Positions 14,751 to 24,200 of a DNA stretch of 29,947 nt are shown here, one piece after another. Under the pieces are notes generated by a model, which was given only the letters and a program-made list of their open reading frames with translations, made no database searches and was not told where the DNA came from. The DNA is from CAYMRB01 sp964392615. Lineage in GTDB: Bacteria > Planctomycetota > UBA8108. The stretch's first letter is position 1, and every line of letters begins with the position of its first letter. Where the stretch lies: positions 1 through 29,947 of the forward strand of contig CAYMRB010000066.1 in the NCBI GenBank assembly GCA_964392615.1, read 5' to 3'. The translations under genes were made by a program, and so were the position numbers.

Positions 14751-16079
14751 TCAGTCGTGGTAGAGCGACTCCCGCCGCCGGAAAATCACCCGGATCGGGA
14801 TCTCCTCGAAGTCGAGCGCCTCGCGCAGCGCGTTCGCGACGTAGCGGCGGTAGTCCTTCGCGAAGAACTTGGGCTCGTTGACGAAGACCGTGAAGACCGG
14901 CGGCGACGTCGCGACCTGGGCGGCGTAGAAGACCTTCGCCACCTTGCTCTTCTTGGCCGGCGGCGACCGGTGCGCGGTGATCGCGGCCATCACGCGGTTG
15001 AGCTCGCCCGTTCCGGCGCGCTTCGAGGCCTTTTTGAACAGGCTCTGCCCGAGATCGATGACCGACTGGATATTGCGCGACTCAGTCGCCGTCGTGAACA
15101 CGATCGGCGCGTGCGCCATGCCCGGCATGCGCTGCGCGATGAAGTCGGCCCACGTCTCGGTCGCGACCTTCCCGCCGCTCAGATCCCACTTGTTCGCGAC
15201 GATCACGCAGACCTTGTGCGCCTCGGCGATGGTCTCGCCGAGCTTCTTGTCGGCGCGCGTGATCTCTTGGCTCGCATCGATCAGGAATAGCGAGACATCG
15301 GCGCGTTGGATTGCCTCGAGCGTCCGCACCTGGCTGTAGAACTCGATCGAGTCCTTGAGCCCTTTGCGCCGTTGGATGCCCGCCGTGTCGATGATGACGA
15401 ACTCGCGACCGTCCTTCTCGAACCGGACATCGACGGCGTCGCGCGTCGTCCCCGGCACCTCCGAGACGATCACGCGCTCCTCCTGCGCGAGCGAGTTGAC
15501 GAACGTCGACTTGCCGACGTTGCGACGTCCGACGACCGCGATCTTCATGACCGCCGACTCGGTCGCGTCGCCGGTGGGCCACAGGTTCTCGGTGACGTGA
15601 TCGAGAAGGTCCTTGCGTCCCCACAGCTCTTTCGCGCTGACCGCGATCGGATCGCCGAGCCCGAGGGACTGGAACTCGTGCACGTACGGCTCGTGCTTCT
15701 CCGCGTCGACCTTGTTGACAACAACGATGAGCGGGATCTCCTCCGATCGCGTCCGCAGCCGCTCCGCGACGACCCGGTCGAGCGGCGTGATGCCCTCGCG
15801 AACGTCGGTGACGAACAGGATGAGATTCGCCCCGCGCAGCGCGAAGTCGATCTGCTTCTCGACGTGGTCGCCGAGGTCATCGCGGTCGACGATGCCGATA
15901 CCGCCGGTGTCGACGACCTCCATCAGCACGTCCTCGTGCTGGACGAGCGCTGAGACGCGATCGCGCGTCACGCCGGGGGTCGCATCGACGATCGCGAGGG
16001 GTTCGCCGGCGAACGCGTTCAGGAGCGACGACTTGCCGACGTTCGGCCGGCCGACGATGGCGACGACGGGTAGGTTCAT
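14751..16079 (-). CDS. der: Ribosome-assembly GTPase Der (EngA)
   Basis: A 442-residue protein with the two tandem GTPase domains unique to Der, which acts in 50S subunit maturation. Domain 1 has GRPNVGKS (10-17), DTGG (57-60) and NKVD (122-125). Domain 2 has GRRNVGKS (184-191), PGTTRD, DTAGI and NKWD. A C-terminal KH-like domain follows (from about residue 355), with FVNEPKFFAKDYRRY and IPIRVIFRRR. The ATG at 16079 has AGGGAG about 9 bases upstream and overlaps the stop of the NUDIX gene as ATGA. A longer open frame upstream is only a shadow. It is the last gene of the four-gene set with aroA, mnmG and the NUDIX gene. Confidence 0.96.
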   Translation of the reverse strand: MNLPVVAIVGRPNVGKSSLLNAFAGEPLAIVDATPGVTRDRVSALVQHEDVLMEVVDTGGIGIVDRDDLGDHVEKQIDFALRGANLILFVTDVREGITPLDRVVAERLRTRSEEIPLIVVVNKVDAEKHEPYVHEFQSLGLGDPIAVSAKELWGRKDLLDHVTENLWPTGDATESAVMKIAVVGRRNVGKSTFVNSLAQEERVIVSEVPGTTRDAVDVRFEKDGREFVIIDTAGIQRRKGLKDSIEFYSQVRTLEAIQRADVSLFLIDASQEITRADKKLGETIAEAHKVCVIVANKWDLSGGKVATETWADFIAQRMPGMAHAPIVFTTATESRNIQSVIDLGQSLFKKASKRAGTGELNRVMAAITAHRSPPAKKSKVAKVFYAAQVATSPPVFTVFVNEPKFFAKDYRRYVANALREALDFEEIPIRVIFRRRESLYHD

Positions 16080-16711
16080 GGCGTCGATCTCCCTGAGAGC
16101 CCCACTCCACGTAGCATCGCTACGTGCAGCAGAGCGAGGTGCGTCTTCGAATCGACCACACGCCGTGTCGCGCGCGTGGACTCCGGCGGTGCGAGGATTT
16201 CGGCGACGAGGTCCGCGAGCGGAATCCGTCGTTGCCGCAAGCACTCGGTCTCCTCCAGCGCGTCGGGCCCGGCCTCGAGCTCCTCGGCGAGCCAGAAGTG
16301 CATCTGCTGGCGCGACACGCCGGGAATCGTCAACCGCGCGCCCAGCGACGTCAGGCGCCCGGCGATCCAGCCCGTCTCCTCGCGCAACTCGCGGCGGGCG
16401 GCATCCTCGGGCGCTTCGCCCCGCTCGATCTGGCCGGCGGGAATCTCGTGCATCCACCCCTCGACCGCGTGGCGCACCTGCTCGACGAGAACGACTTCGC
16501 CCGACGCGAGCAGCGGCACGACCGCAACGACCGGCGGCAGCTCGATCACGTCGTGCTCTGCCTCGTAGCCGGTCGGCAGACGGAACGCGAGTCGATACAG
16601 GCGAACGACATCGCCACCGCACACGTGACGTCGCCCCAGCCTCTCGAACGCGCTGTCCGCACGAATGCCGTCGAGCGGCGCGTCGCTCGTCTGTCGCGCG
16701 TCGTCGGTCAT
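16076..16711 (-). CDS. NUDIX hydrolase, ADP-ribose pyrophosphatase-like
   Basis: A 211-residue enzyme expected to cleave a nucleoside diphosphate linked to another group, most likely ADP-ribose or a nucleotide sugar. The Nudix box is complete: G93-x5-E99-x7-R107-E108-x2-E111-E112-x-G114 (GQIERGEAPEDAARRELREETGW overlaps these). The upstream VRHAVEGWMHEIPAG matches the ADP-ribose pyrophosphatase subgroup. The ATG at 16711 shares ATGA with the mnmG stop, and its own stop shares ATGA with the der start. Substrate cannot be fixed from sequence alone. Confidence 0.92.
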   Translation of the reverse strand: MTDDARQTSDAPLDGIRADSAFERLGRRHVCGGDVVRLYRLAFRLPTGYEAEHDVIELPPVVAVVPLLASGEVVLVEQVRHAVEGWMHEIPAGQIERGEAPEDAARRELREETGWIAGRLTSLGARLTIPGVSRQQMHFWLAEELEAGPDALEETECLRQRRIPLADLVAEILAPPESTRATRRVVDSKTHLALLHVAMLRGVGLSGRSTP

Positions 16712-18627
16712 TGCGCCGCCGCCCTCCGTTCTCGTCGCGCGACCCGCCGCGAGGCCCCGCGGAGCCGTTCGACCCACGCGAGGAGAATCTGCACGTCCGC
16801 CGGTGTCACGCCCGAGATGCGCGACGCCTGACCGACCGAGATCGGTCGCACGCGATCGAGCTTCTCCCTCGATTCCGCGCGCAGACCGACGACCTCGCCG
16901 TAGTCGAAGTCGTCGGGAATGCGGCGGTCCTCGAGCCGCTGCAGCCGCTCGATCTCGAGCAGCTGACGTTCGATATACGCCGCGTACTTCGCCTGGATTT
17001 CAGTCTGCTCGAGCACGTCCGCATCGAGGTTCTCGATCGCGTCGGCATCATCGGCCCCGGCAGCGATGAACGGCAGGACGTCCGCGAGTCGCTTGTCGGG
17101 CTGGCGCAGGATCTTCGCGAGCGTCTTGCCGTCCTTCCACGTCGAGTCGAGACGGTCGAGCAGGCGGTCGATGTCGCGACGTTTCGTCTCGAGCCGCTCG
17201 AACGCGCCCCGTGAAACGAGGCCGATGCGATGGCCGGTCTCCGTCAACCGCAGGTCGGCGTTGTCGCTGCGCAGGAGCAGGCGATACTCCGCTCGCGACG
17301 TGAACATGCGGTACGGCTCGCGTGGGCACTCGGTGATGAGATCGTCGACGAGGACGCCGATGTACGCCTCGGATCGCGACAGGATGAGCGGCCCCTCATC
17401 GCGCAGTCGCAACACCGCGTTGATCCCGGCGAGCAAGCCCTGCGCGGCCGCTTCCTCGTATCCGCTCGTGCCGCAGATCTGGCCCGCAAAGTAGAGGCCG
17501 GCAATGGCGCGAGTCTCGAACGTCGGCCGGATCTGGGTCGGCGGGAAGAAGTCGTACTCGACCGCATAGCCGTACTGGTGCACGGCGGCGTTCTCCAGCG
17601 CCGGAATCGTCCGCAGGAGGCCGTCCTGCACGTCGCGCGGCAGGCTGGTCGAGATACCGTTGAGGTAGATCCACGACGTGTCGAGCCCCTCCGGCTCGAG
17701 GAAGATCTGGTGCGCGTCCTTCGACGCGAAACGCACGACCTTGTCCTCGATCGACGGGCAGTAGCGCGGCCCGACGCCGTCGATCTGCCCCGAATACATC
17801 GGTGCGCGGTGGAGATTCGCACGGATCAGATCGTGCGTCGCCTCGCAGGTCCACGCGATGTGACACGGCACCTGCGGCAGCTGGATCGACTCGGTCGAGT
17901 ACGAGAACGGCACGGGCGGGTCGTCGCCGGGCTGAACATCGGTCCGCGACCAATCGACGGTGCTCGCCTCGACGCGTGCCGGCGTGCCGGTCTTCAATCG
18001 CCCGCGCTCGAAGCCGACATCCGCGAGGAAATCAGCGAGCCCGTACGCCGCGCCCTCGCCGACGCGTCCGCCTCGCGTCGTTTCGTCGCCGCAGTGCAGC
18101 AGCCCGCGCAGGAACGTGCCGCTCGTGACGACGACCGATCGCGTCGGGATCTCGCTGCCGTCGTCGAGAACGACCGCGCGAACCGCGCCGCACGGAGCCG
18201 TCGCGCGGCTGCTTCGCGTCTCGAGCCGCAATCGCTCGACACACCCTTCGACGACCGTGAGTCCGTCGGTCGCGCTGCAGACGCGCACCATGTACTCCTC
18301 GTACCGGTGCTTGTCACACTGTGCTCGCGGCGCGCGGACCGCGGGGCCCTTGCGGGTATTGAGAAGGCGAAACTGGATGCCACAGCGATCGGCCGCGCGG
18401 CCCATCTCGCCGCCGAGCGCGTCGATCTCGCGCACCATCTGCCCCTTGCCGACCCCGCCGATCGCGGGGTTGCACGACATGCGACCGAGCGCGCGACGGT
18501 CGAACGTCACGAGCGCCGTGCGCACGCCCATGCGCGCAGCGGCGAGCGCCGCTTCGATACCGGCGTGGCCGCCGCCGATGACGACGACATCGTACTCCGC
18601 GTCGCCGCCCGACGCCGATGGGGTCAT
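16708..18627 (-). CDS. mnmG: tRNA uridine-5-carboxymethylaminomethyl modification enzyme MnmG (GidA)
   Basis: A 639-residue FAD enzyme that, with MnmE, modifies the wobble uridine of certain tRNAs. The FAD-binding motif is GGGHAGIEAA (18-27). CNPAIGGVGKGQMVREIDALGG follows at about 52. Other hallmarks are LNTRKGPAVRAPRAQCDKHRY, GPRYCPSIEDKVVRF, EYDFFPPTQI, and CGTSGYEEAAAQGLLAGINA. The C-terminal region has ISGVTPADVQILLAW. The ATG at 18627 overlaps the aroA stop (ATGA). mnmE is not in the window. Length is normal for the family, and all landmarks are intact. Confidence 0.97.
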   Translation of the reverse strand: MTPSASGGDAEYDVVVIGGGHAGIEAALAAARMGVRTALVTFDRRALGRMSCNPAIGGVGKGQMVREIDALGGEMGRAADRCGIQFRLLNTRKGPAVRAPRAQCDKHRYEEYMVRVCSATDGLTVVEGCVERLRLETRSSRATAPCGAVRAVVLDDGSEIPTRSVVVTSGTFLRGLLHCGDETTRGGRVGEGAAYGLADFLADVGFERGRLKTGTPARVEASTVDWSRTDVQPGDDPPVPFSYSTESIQLPQVPCHIAWTCEATHDLIRANLHRAPMYSGQIDGVGPRYCPSIEDKVVRFASKDAHQIFLEPEGLDTSWIYLNGISTSLPRDVQDGLLRTIPALENAAVHQYGYAVEYDFFPPTQIRPTFETRAIAGLYFAGQICGTSGYEEAAAQGLLAGINAVLRLRDEGPLILSRSEAYIGVLVDDLITECPREPYRMFTSRAEYRLLLRSDNADLRLTETGHRIGLVSRGAFERLETKRRDIDRLLDRLDSTWKDGKTLAKILRQPDKRLADVLPFIAAGADDADAIENLDADVLEQTEIQAKYAAYIERQLLEIERLQRLEDRRIPDDFDYGEVVGLRAESREKLDRVRPISVGQASRISGVTPADVQILLAWVERLRGASRRVARRERRAAAQ

Positions 18628-20024
18628 CGCTCTCCGGCGCCCCCGTACGCGTCGACGTCGATCCTCTCGCCCGACGCCGTTTCGATCGTCACCCGCGCAC
18701 CGAGCCCCCGTAGCACGCCGAAGAACTCCGGGAACGACTTCGAGACGACGCCCGGATCCGCGATCACGACATCGGGCACGACGAGCCCGACGATCGAGAA
18801 CGCCATCGCGATGCGATGGTCGCCCCATGTGTCGATCGTCGCGCCGTGAAGCTGATGATCGTCGCGTCCGAGCGAGCCGACGACCTCGAGCCCATCGCGC
18901 AGCTCCCGAACGTCGCCGCCGATTTTCGTGAGCTCGCTCGCGACGGACGCGATGCGGTCGCTCTCCTTGAAGCGAAGGTGCGGCACACCGCGCAGCCGCG
19001 TACGACCGCGCGCGAACGCGGCGACGACGGCGAGCGTCGGCACGACGTCGGGCATATCACCGCAGTCGACATCGACGCCGTTCAAGAACGTCGCGGGGCC
19101 GGATACCGTGATCGCGTCGGGCTCCTTCTTGACGCGGCAGCCCATTTCGGCGAGCACGTCGGCGCATCGCACGTCGCCTTGGGGCGACTCCTTGCCGACG
19201 CCGTCGACTCGCACCGTACCGCCCGTGATCGCCGCGCCGGCGAAGAAGTAGCTCGCCGCCGACGCATCGCCCTCGACGAAGTACTCGCGGGCCCGATAGT
19301 CGCGCCCGGGGACGACGTGGTACTGCGGTCGGCCGTCGGCGCGGCCGCTGTCGAGCCAGGCGCGCGCGCCGAAGTCGTTCATCGTTCGCAGCGTCAAATC
19401 GATGTACGGACCGGACACCAGCTCGCCCTCGATCAGGACGTCGACGGCCCGCGTCGCGAGCGGACTGACCATGAGGATCGCCGAGATGTACTGACTCGAA
19501 GTGCTACCGCTGATGTGGACGGTGCCGCCGCGGAGCGGCCGAGCTCCGATCTGGACCGGCGGACAGCCGGTCGGCGCCCGGACCTCGGCGCCGAGGTCCT
19601 CGAGCGCGGTGACGAGGTCGCCGATCGGTCGCTCGCGCATGCGATGATCGCCATCGACGGAGTAGCGCCCCTCCGCCGCCGTCAGCGCCGCGGTCAGAAA
19701 CCGCGTCGCTGTCCCCGCGTTGCCGAGGAAGAAGCTTCCCTCGCGTACGGGGAACTTGCCGCCCGTGCCGGTGACCGCCCAGATCGGGGGATAGAACGGC
19801 GGGGTGTCCTCGATCTCGATCTGGACGCCGAGCTCGGCCAGCGCCCGGCGCAGATACTGCGAATCGTCGCAGTCGAGCACGTTGACGAGTCGGCTACGCC
19901 CGGACGCGAGCGCGGCGATCAGGAGAGCCCGATTCGTCAGACTCTTCGATCCGGGTAGGAGCACCTTGCCGCCGAATGTCGGTACGGAACGGATCAGGGC
20001 GCGGGTCGCGGCAGTCGGGATCAA
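18624..20024 (-). CDS. aroA: 3-phosphoshikimate 1-carboxyvinyltransferase (EPSP synthase)
   Basis: A 466-residue shikimate-pathway enzyme that adds the enolpyruvyl group of PEP to shikimate-3-phosphate. Motifs: LPGSKSLTNRALLIAAL (23-39), GNAGTATRFL (near 100), DHRMRERPIGDL, STSSQYISAILM, GDASAASYFFAGAA, CGDMPDVVPTLAV, LRFKESDRI and DTWGDHRIAMA. The proposed start is a TTG at 20024, which has no good ribosome site, so the first residues are uncertain. It is the first gene of the overlapping set with mnmG, the NUDIX gene and der. A shared promoter would be in the roughly 290 bases before the divergent protease gene. Confidence 0.95.
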   Translation of the reverse strand: MIPTAATRALIRSVPTFGGKVLLPGSKSLTNRALLIAALASGRSRLVNVLDCDDSQYLRRALAELGVQIEIEDTPPFYPPIWAVTGTGGKFPVREGSFFLGNAGTATRFLTAALTAAEGRYSVDGDHRMRERPIGDLVTALEDLGAEVRAPTGCPPVQIGARPLRGGTVHISGSTSSQYISAILMVSPLATRAVDVLIEGELVSGPYIDLTLRTMNDFGARAWLDSGRADGRPQYHVVPGRDYRAREYFVEGDASAASYFFAGAAITGGTVRVDGVGKESPQGDVRCADVLAEMGCRVKKEPDAITVSGPATFLNGVDVDCGDMPDVVPTLAVVAAFARGRTRLRGVPHLRFKESDRIASVASELTKIGGDVRELRDGLEVVGSLGRDDHQLHGATIDTWGDHRIAMAFSIVGLVVPDVVIADPGVVSKSFPEFFGVLRGLGARVTIETASGERIDVDAYGGAGER

Positions 20025-20310
20025 GCCACTGTCTCGGCGAAACGGAATGGGAAGGAACGGTTAGGCGCGGCGAAGCTGGCAATTATAGGACGGGGGCGCA
20101 TCGAGTCAATCGAGGCGAGAGCCGCACTCGCGCCGAATTGCCTTTCTCAACGGGCTACCAGCCCAGCGAGCGATGGCTGAATTCGAGGCGGAGCCCCGGT
20201 CGATAACCCGATCCTCTCGAGACGGAATCGGGGGATCAAGCCGCTTGCGCCGATATACGAGTGGGGAGCCCCCGGCAGATTCGTGGGAGTTCCGAGGAAC
20301 GGACGCAAGG

Positions 20311-21210
20311 ATGCCCGCAGAGACCGCCTATTCGGCCGCCTCACGGCGCTGGCTCGCCCTCCAGCGCCTGCGCCAGACGATTCGTCGCGTACGCCAGGGG
20401 ACGCTCGCCGTCGTCTTGCTCGCCGTGGCGATCTGGGGCTGGATGACGTGGCGTGCGGACCACCGCGTGTTCGCCTGGGATCGCACCGTCAGCGTCGCGT
20501 TCATCGCGATCGTCGACGAGTCCGCCGGCGGCGAGGACCACCACCGCAGCTACGTGCGACGGTTCCTGTCGAGGGCGGCGCGACCGGGCGACAACCTCCT
20601 CGGCGTCGAACGCTGGATACGTTCCGAGTACGCGCGTCACACCGGCGGCTCCCCGGACCTCCTCGAGTTCGCGGTCCGCGGCCCGCTGGAGCTCCCGACA
20701 CCCCCACCGCCGCTGCCGGCCGCGGACGCGTCGTTCTTCCAGCGGCTCGGGCAGACGCGCGCATTCCTCGACTACTTCAATGCGCTGCCGGGACGCGACG
20801 ATCTCGTGCTCGGAGAGCATGACGTCTACGTGTTTCTGTACTTCTACGACTTCCACGACCGCGCGCGCCGCGAGTTCTTCTCGTCGTTCGACTCCGTCGC
20901 GGACCGGCGCTCGGGGGTCGGCGTCGTCTTCGCGCCGATCAGCGACGCTCTTCGCGGCCACACGTGCACGCTCGTCGCACACGAGCTCTGCCACACGTTC
21001 GGCGCGAGCGACAAGTACGACGGCAACGTGAGCGTCTTTCCACAGGGCTTCGCTGACCCGGATCGCCAGCCCCGGTATCCCCAAGAGCGCGCGGAGATCA
21101 TGTCCCTCGGCCGACCGGTCGCTCGAGGCAAGGACAAGCCGGTCGACGGTCTCGACGAGTGCATCGTCGGAGCACAGAGCGCCGAGGAGATGAACTGGCG
21201 CCGGGATTGA
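20311..21210 (+). CDS. Membrane-anchored metzincin-like zinc protease (putative)
   Basis: A 299-residue protein. The ATG at 20311 is chosen because a basic stretch (RLRQTIRRVRQG) and a membrane anchor (about 31-47, TLAVVLLAVAIWGWMTW) follow at a sensible distance; the open frame extends up to 20173. The extracytoplasmic part contains HELCHTFGASD (224-234), an HExxHxxGxxD zinc site as in metzincins where Asp is the third ligand, and a Met 30 residues later (EIMSLG, M264) that could be the Met-turn. Between anchor and zinc site there is a Pro-rich linker (LPTPPPPLPAAD) and a strand-rich stretch (DVYVFLYFYDF). No known subfamily is recognised. It is divergent from aroA and convergent with the beta-helix gene 35 bases away, with only a weak hairpin between. 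Confidence 0.75.
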   Translation: MPAETAYSAASRRWLALQRLRQTIRRVRQGTLAVVLLAVAIWGWMTWRADHRVFAWDRTVSVAFIAIVDESAGGEDHHRSYVRRFLSRAARPGDNLLGVERWIRSEYARHTGGSPDLLEFAVRGPLELPTPPPPLPAADASFFQRLGQTRAFLDYFNALPGRDDLVLGEHDVYVFLYFYDFHDRARREFFSSFDSVADRRSGVGVVFAPISDALRGHTCTLVAHELCHTFGASDKYDGNVSVFPQGFADPDRQPRYPQERAEIMSLGRPVARGKDKPVDGLDECIVGAQSAEEMNWRRD

Positions 21211-21245
21211 CAGTCCGCTGAAAGAGGGCTAGCGCCCGGAGTCCA

Positions 21246-24200
21246 TCACCTCTCCAGGCACGGCGGAAACGACACGCAGCCGAGCGCGTCGCTCGTCGGA
21301 TCCGGACCGCAGCCAGCGACCGGCTGGGCAGGCGCGGGGCCGCCCAGGTACAGATAGTTCAGGACGTAGACGGCGTCCGTCAGGTCCAGAGCGCCGGTAT
21401 CGTCGGCATCGGCGCTGTCCAGACACTCGACCTCCGACGTGCCGTGGAAGAGGTACGCCAGGACGAAAACGGCATCGGAGACGTCCACGTTGGCGTCACC
21501 ATTGGCGTCGCCGCGACGGAAGCCGCCCTCCGATTCCGACACGGCGGCGACGGAAAACCGATCGATGAGCAGGCCGGACGCCACGCCGTCGGTGTGACTG
21601 TCGGCCACGAAGAACGTCACCGTGTGGTCGCCTGCGGCGACGCGAATGCTGTACCGCCGGAAGCCCGTCTGCCCCTGGTACCGGCTGCTGTCGACGATCG
21701 TCGGGAACACTCCGAACGTCGGGATCTCCTCGATGAACTCGTCCGAGAAGTCCGCACGCGTGACCTCCTCTGCGCTGCCCGAGTACGAGCCGTCCGCAGG
21801 AGCGACCGCGAAGAGCAGCTCGTAGGGTCCGTCGATCACGGAACCCATCGTCACGCCGAACAGGTCCGAGTCGTTGACCGCGCCGTCGGGCAGAAGCTCA
21901 TCGGTGAGGAAGTTCAGGTCGAAGCTGATGATCGAGGGCTGGGTCGCGCTGACGGTTCGCGTCAGCGCGGAAAACTCGCGCTCGACCTCGCCGTCGTCGT
22001 CCAGATCGACCCGCGGGATGGTCGCCTCCGGCATGTGAACGAGGAACTCGTTGTTCAACGTCGAGATGTAGCCCATCCGGTCCCCGGACGACGGAAGGAT
22101 GCCCGGGACGAAGAAATCCTCCCCGACCACCGCGCCGGATCCGGTCAGCACCCATGGCGCCAGGTCGCCGCTCTCGAAGCCTTCGTTCCCGTCGTCGCCG
22201 TCGGCGCCAGGTGCCTCGTACGCCCCGACATCGCACCCCGCTCCACCGGGGCGCGGCCGTCCGTCGAGGTCGTGATCCGGCGCGTTGTCGCAGCTGCCGG
22301 CGTCGATGGCCGGCGATCCCGGCAGGAGCCGCAAGTCCGGCTCTTCGACCACGTAGTCGGGGAACTCCATGGTCAGCCCGCCGACGATCGCCGTGGTGGT
22401 CCGCTCGAAGTCGATCACGCCGCGGCTGACGAAGCGCGGATTCTCCATCGTGATCGTACGCCGCAACACGCCGCAGACGACCTGCGGCGTGTTGCCCCAG
22501 ACGATGCAGCTCTCGAGGATCGGGTGCGCATCGCGGGAGCAGACCACCCCCGCGTTCCCCCAGCGCGTCGCGAGATTCCCCGTGATCGTGCAGAAGCGCA
22601 GCGTCGGCTCCGAAGCGCCGCTCAGGTATACGCCCCCGCCGTCGATATTGGCCCAATTGCCCCAGACAGCGCAGTTCGTCAGGACTGGCGAGGCGTTGCG
22701 ACAGTAGAGCCCGCGCAGATAGTTGTTCGCGATGACGCAGTCGTCGATCGTCGGCGACGATTGGAGACAGTTGATGCCGCCGTACCGGTTGCCGCGAACG
22801 GTGACGCGGCGGATCGCGGGCCGCTGACCGTGCTGAATCGAGATCCCGACCTCGCCGCGCGTGATCATCAGGTCTTCGAGGACCGCACCCGTTCGGAGGC
22901 CGAGGACCGAGCCTTCGATGACGGTCGACGCCCGTCCCGCTCCGTGCAGGCTAGCGTGATGGATCAGAGAGAGCCCGCTCATGCCGTACGTACCCGCCGC
23001 GAGGAACACCTCCCGAGTCTCGACGCCGGCCGCCTCGCAAACGGGGAGATCGTCTCCCATGTCGCCCCCATCCGCTCCCGTACCGAGGCAGGGCGAGTTC
23101 GCGACCAGGGAGAACGAGTACGCCAGCGCCGACTCGAGGCTCGGGTAAGGGCTCCCGACGCTGCCGTCGCCAGGCCCCTCCGCCGACGCGTCGACGAAGA
23201 CTTCCGTCGGGCCTCGGTGGCCGCAGAATCCGGGATCGCTGCCGATGTTGCCGGGCCCCGGAAGAGGCGCGTCACCGGCGACACAGGAGTAGCGCACATC
23301 CGGGGCCTCGCCGTCGTTGTCCCGAATCGAACCGCCGAGATTTCCCCAGACGATACAGCTCCGAACGACGGACGGCATGCCCGGAACGAGCGACACGCCG
23401 TGATCGAGGTTCGCTGCGATCGTGCACCGGATGAGCTGCACGGACGCGGGATCCCCGGAGGACACGCCGCTCAGACGATTGTGCGAGATCGTCGAGCTCG
23501 AGACGCGGGGAGCCGCATCGTACTCGCACGAAATCCCCGCGAGACGATTCGCAGACAGGATGCAGTCCGTCACCTCCGGAGCCGCGCTCGATCCGCAGAA
23601 GACGCCGTTGCCGCCATTGGCGATCACGACGCACCGCTCGATCGTCGTGGTCGACTCCGTGCTCACGTCGACGCCGGTTCCCCCGTTGCCTCGGATCTCG
23701 CAGTCGTGCAGCACGGAGCTCGAGTCGTAGTCGTAGACCCCCATGCCGCGGTTGTAGGAGATCCGGCACGCAATCAACGTCGCCGCCGCCTCGTAGCAGT
23801 AGACCCCGACGCCACCGTTGAAAACGATGTCGCAGTCGACGAACTCCGGCGCGGTCGCCGGACCGCAGTAGATGCCGCCACACCCCACCGAGAGGCACGA
23901 GTTCTCGGTGATGAGGCAGTCTCGCACGGTCGGCGACGATCCCTCGATGCAGAGAATCCCTCCGCCGGTCTCTCGATGAGGCCAGAGTGACGAGCTCCCA
24001 CCCGAGATCGTGAATCCTTCGAGAACGCACTCACGCGTCTCGCCGCGGCGAAAGACGACCACGCCTGCCGCCTCGCCGTCGGGCGACTCAGCCCGACGGA
24101 TCACCGTCGCATCTCGACCCGCGACGGATCGCAGCGTCAAGGTCTTCGCGGGGCCCGCGTCGTGAAGACGGTTAAAGTCGATGGGCTCGGTGACGAGGTA

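Noticed and set aside
20017..20242. Direct repeat GGGATCAAGCC at 20017-20027 and 20232-20242 near the aroA start.
   Set aside because: Eleven bases only, no target-site duplication or element between the copies; probably chance, though one copy contains the proposed TTG start of aroA.
21211..21245. A small GGGC/GCCC hairpin between the convergent protease and beta-helix genes as a terminator.
   Set aside because: Only four base pairs and no T-run.
21444..23990. An 848-codon + frame opposite the beta-helix gene.
   Set aside because: Arg/Asp/Val-rich antisense shadow with no recognisable motif; the - frame has signal peptide, helix repeats and dockerin-like end.
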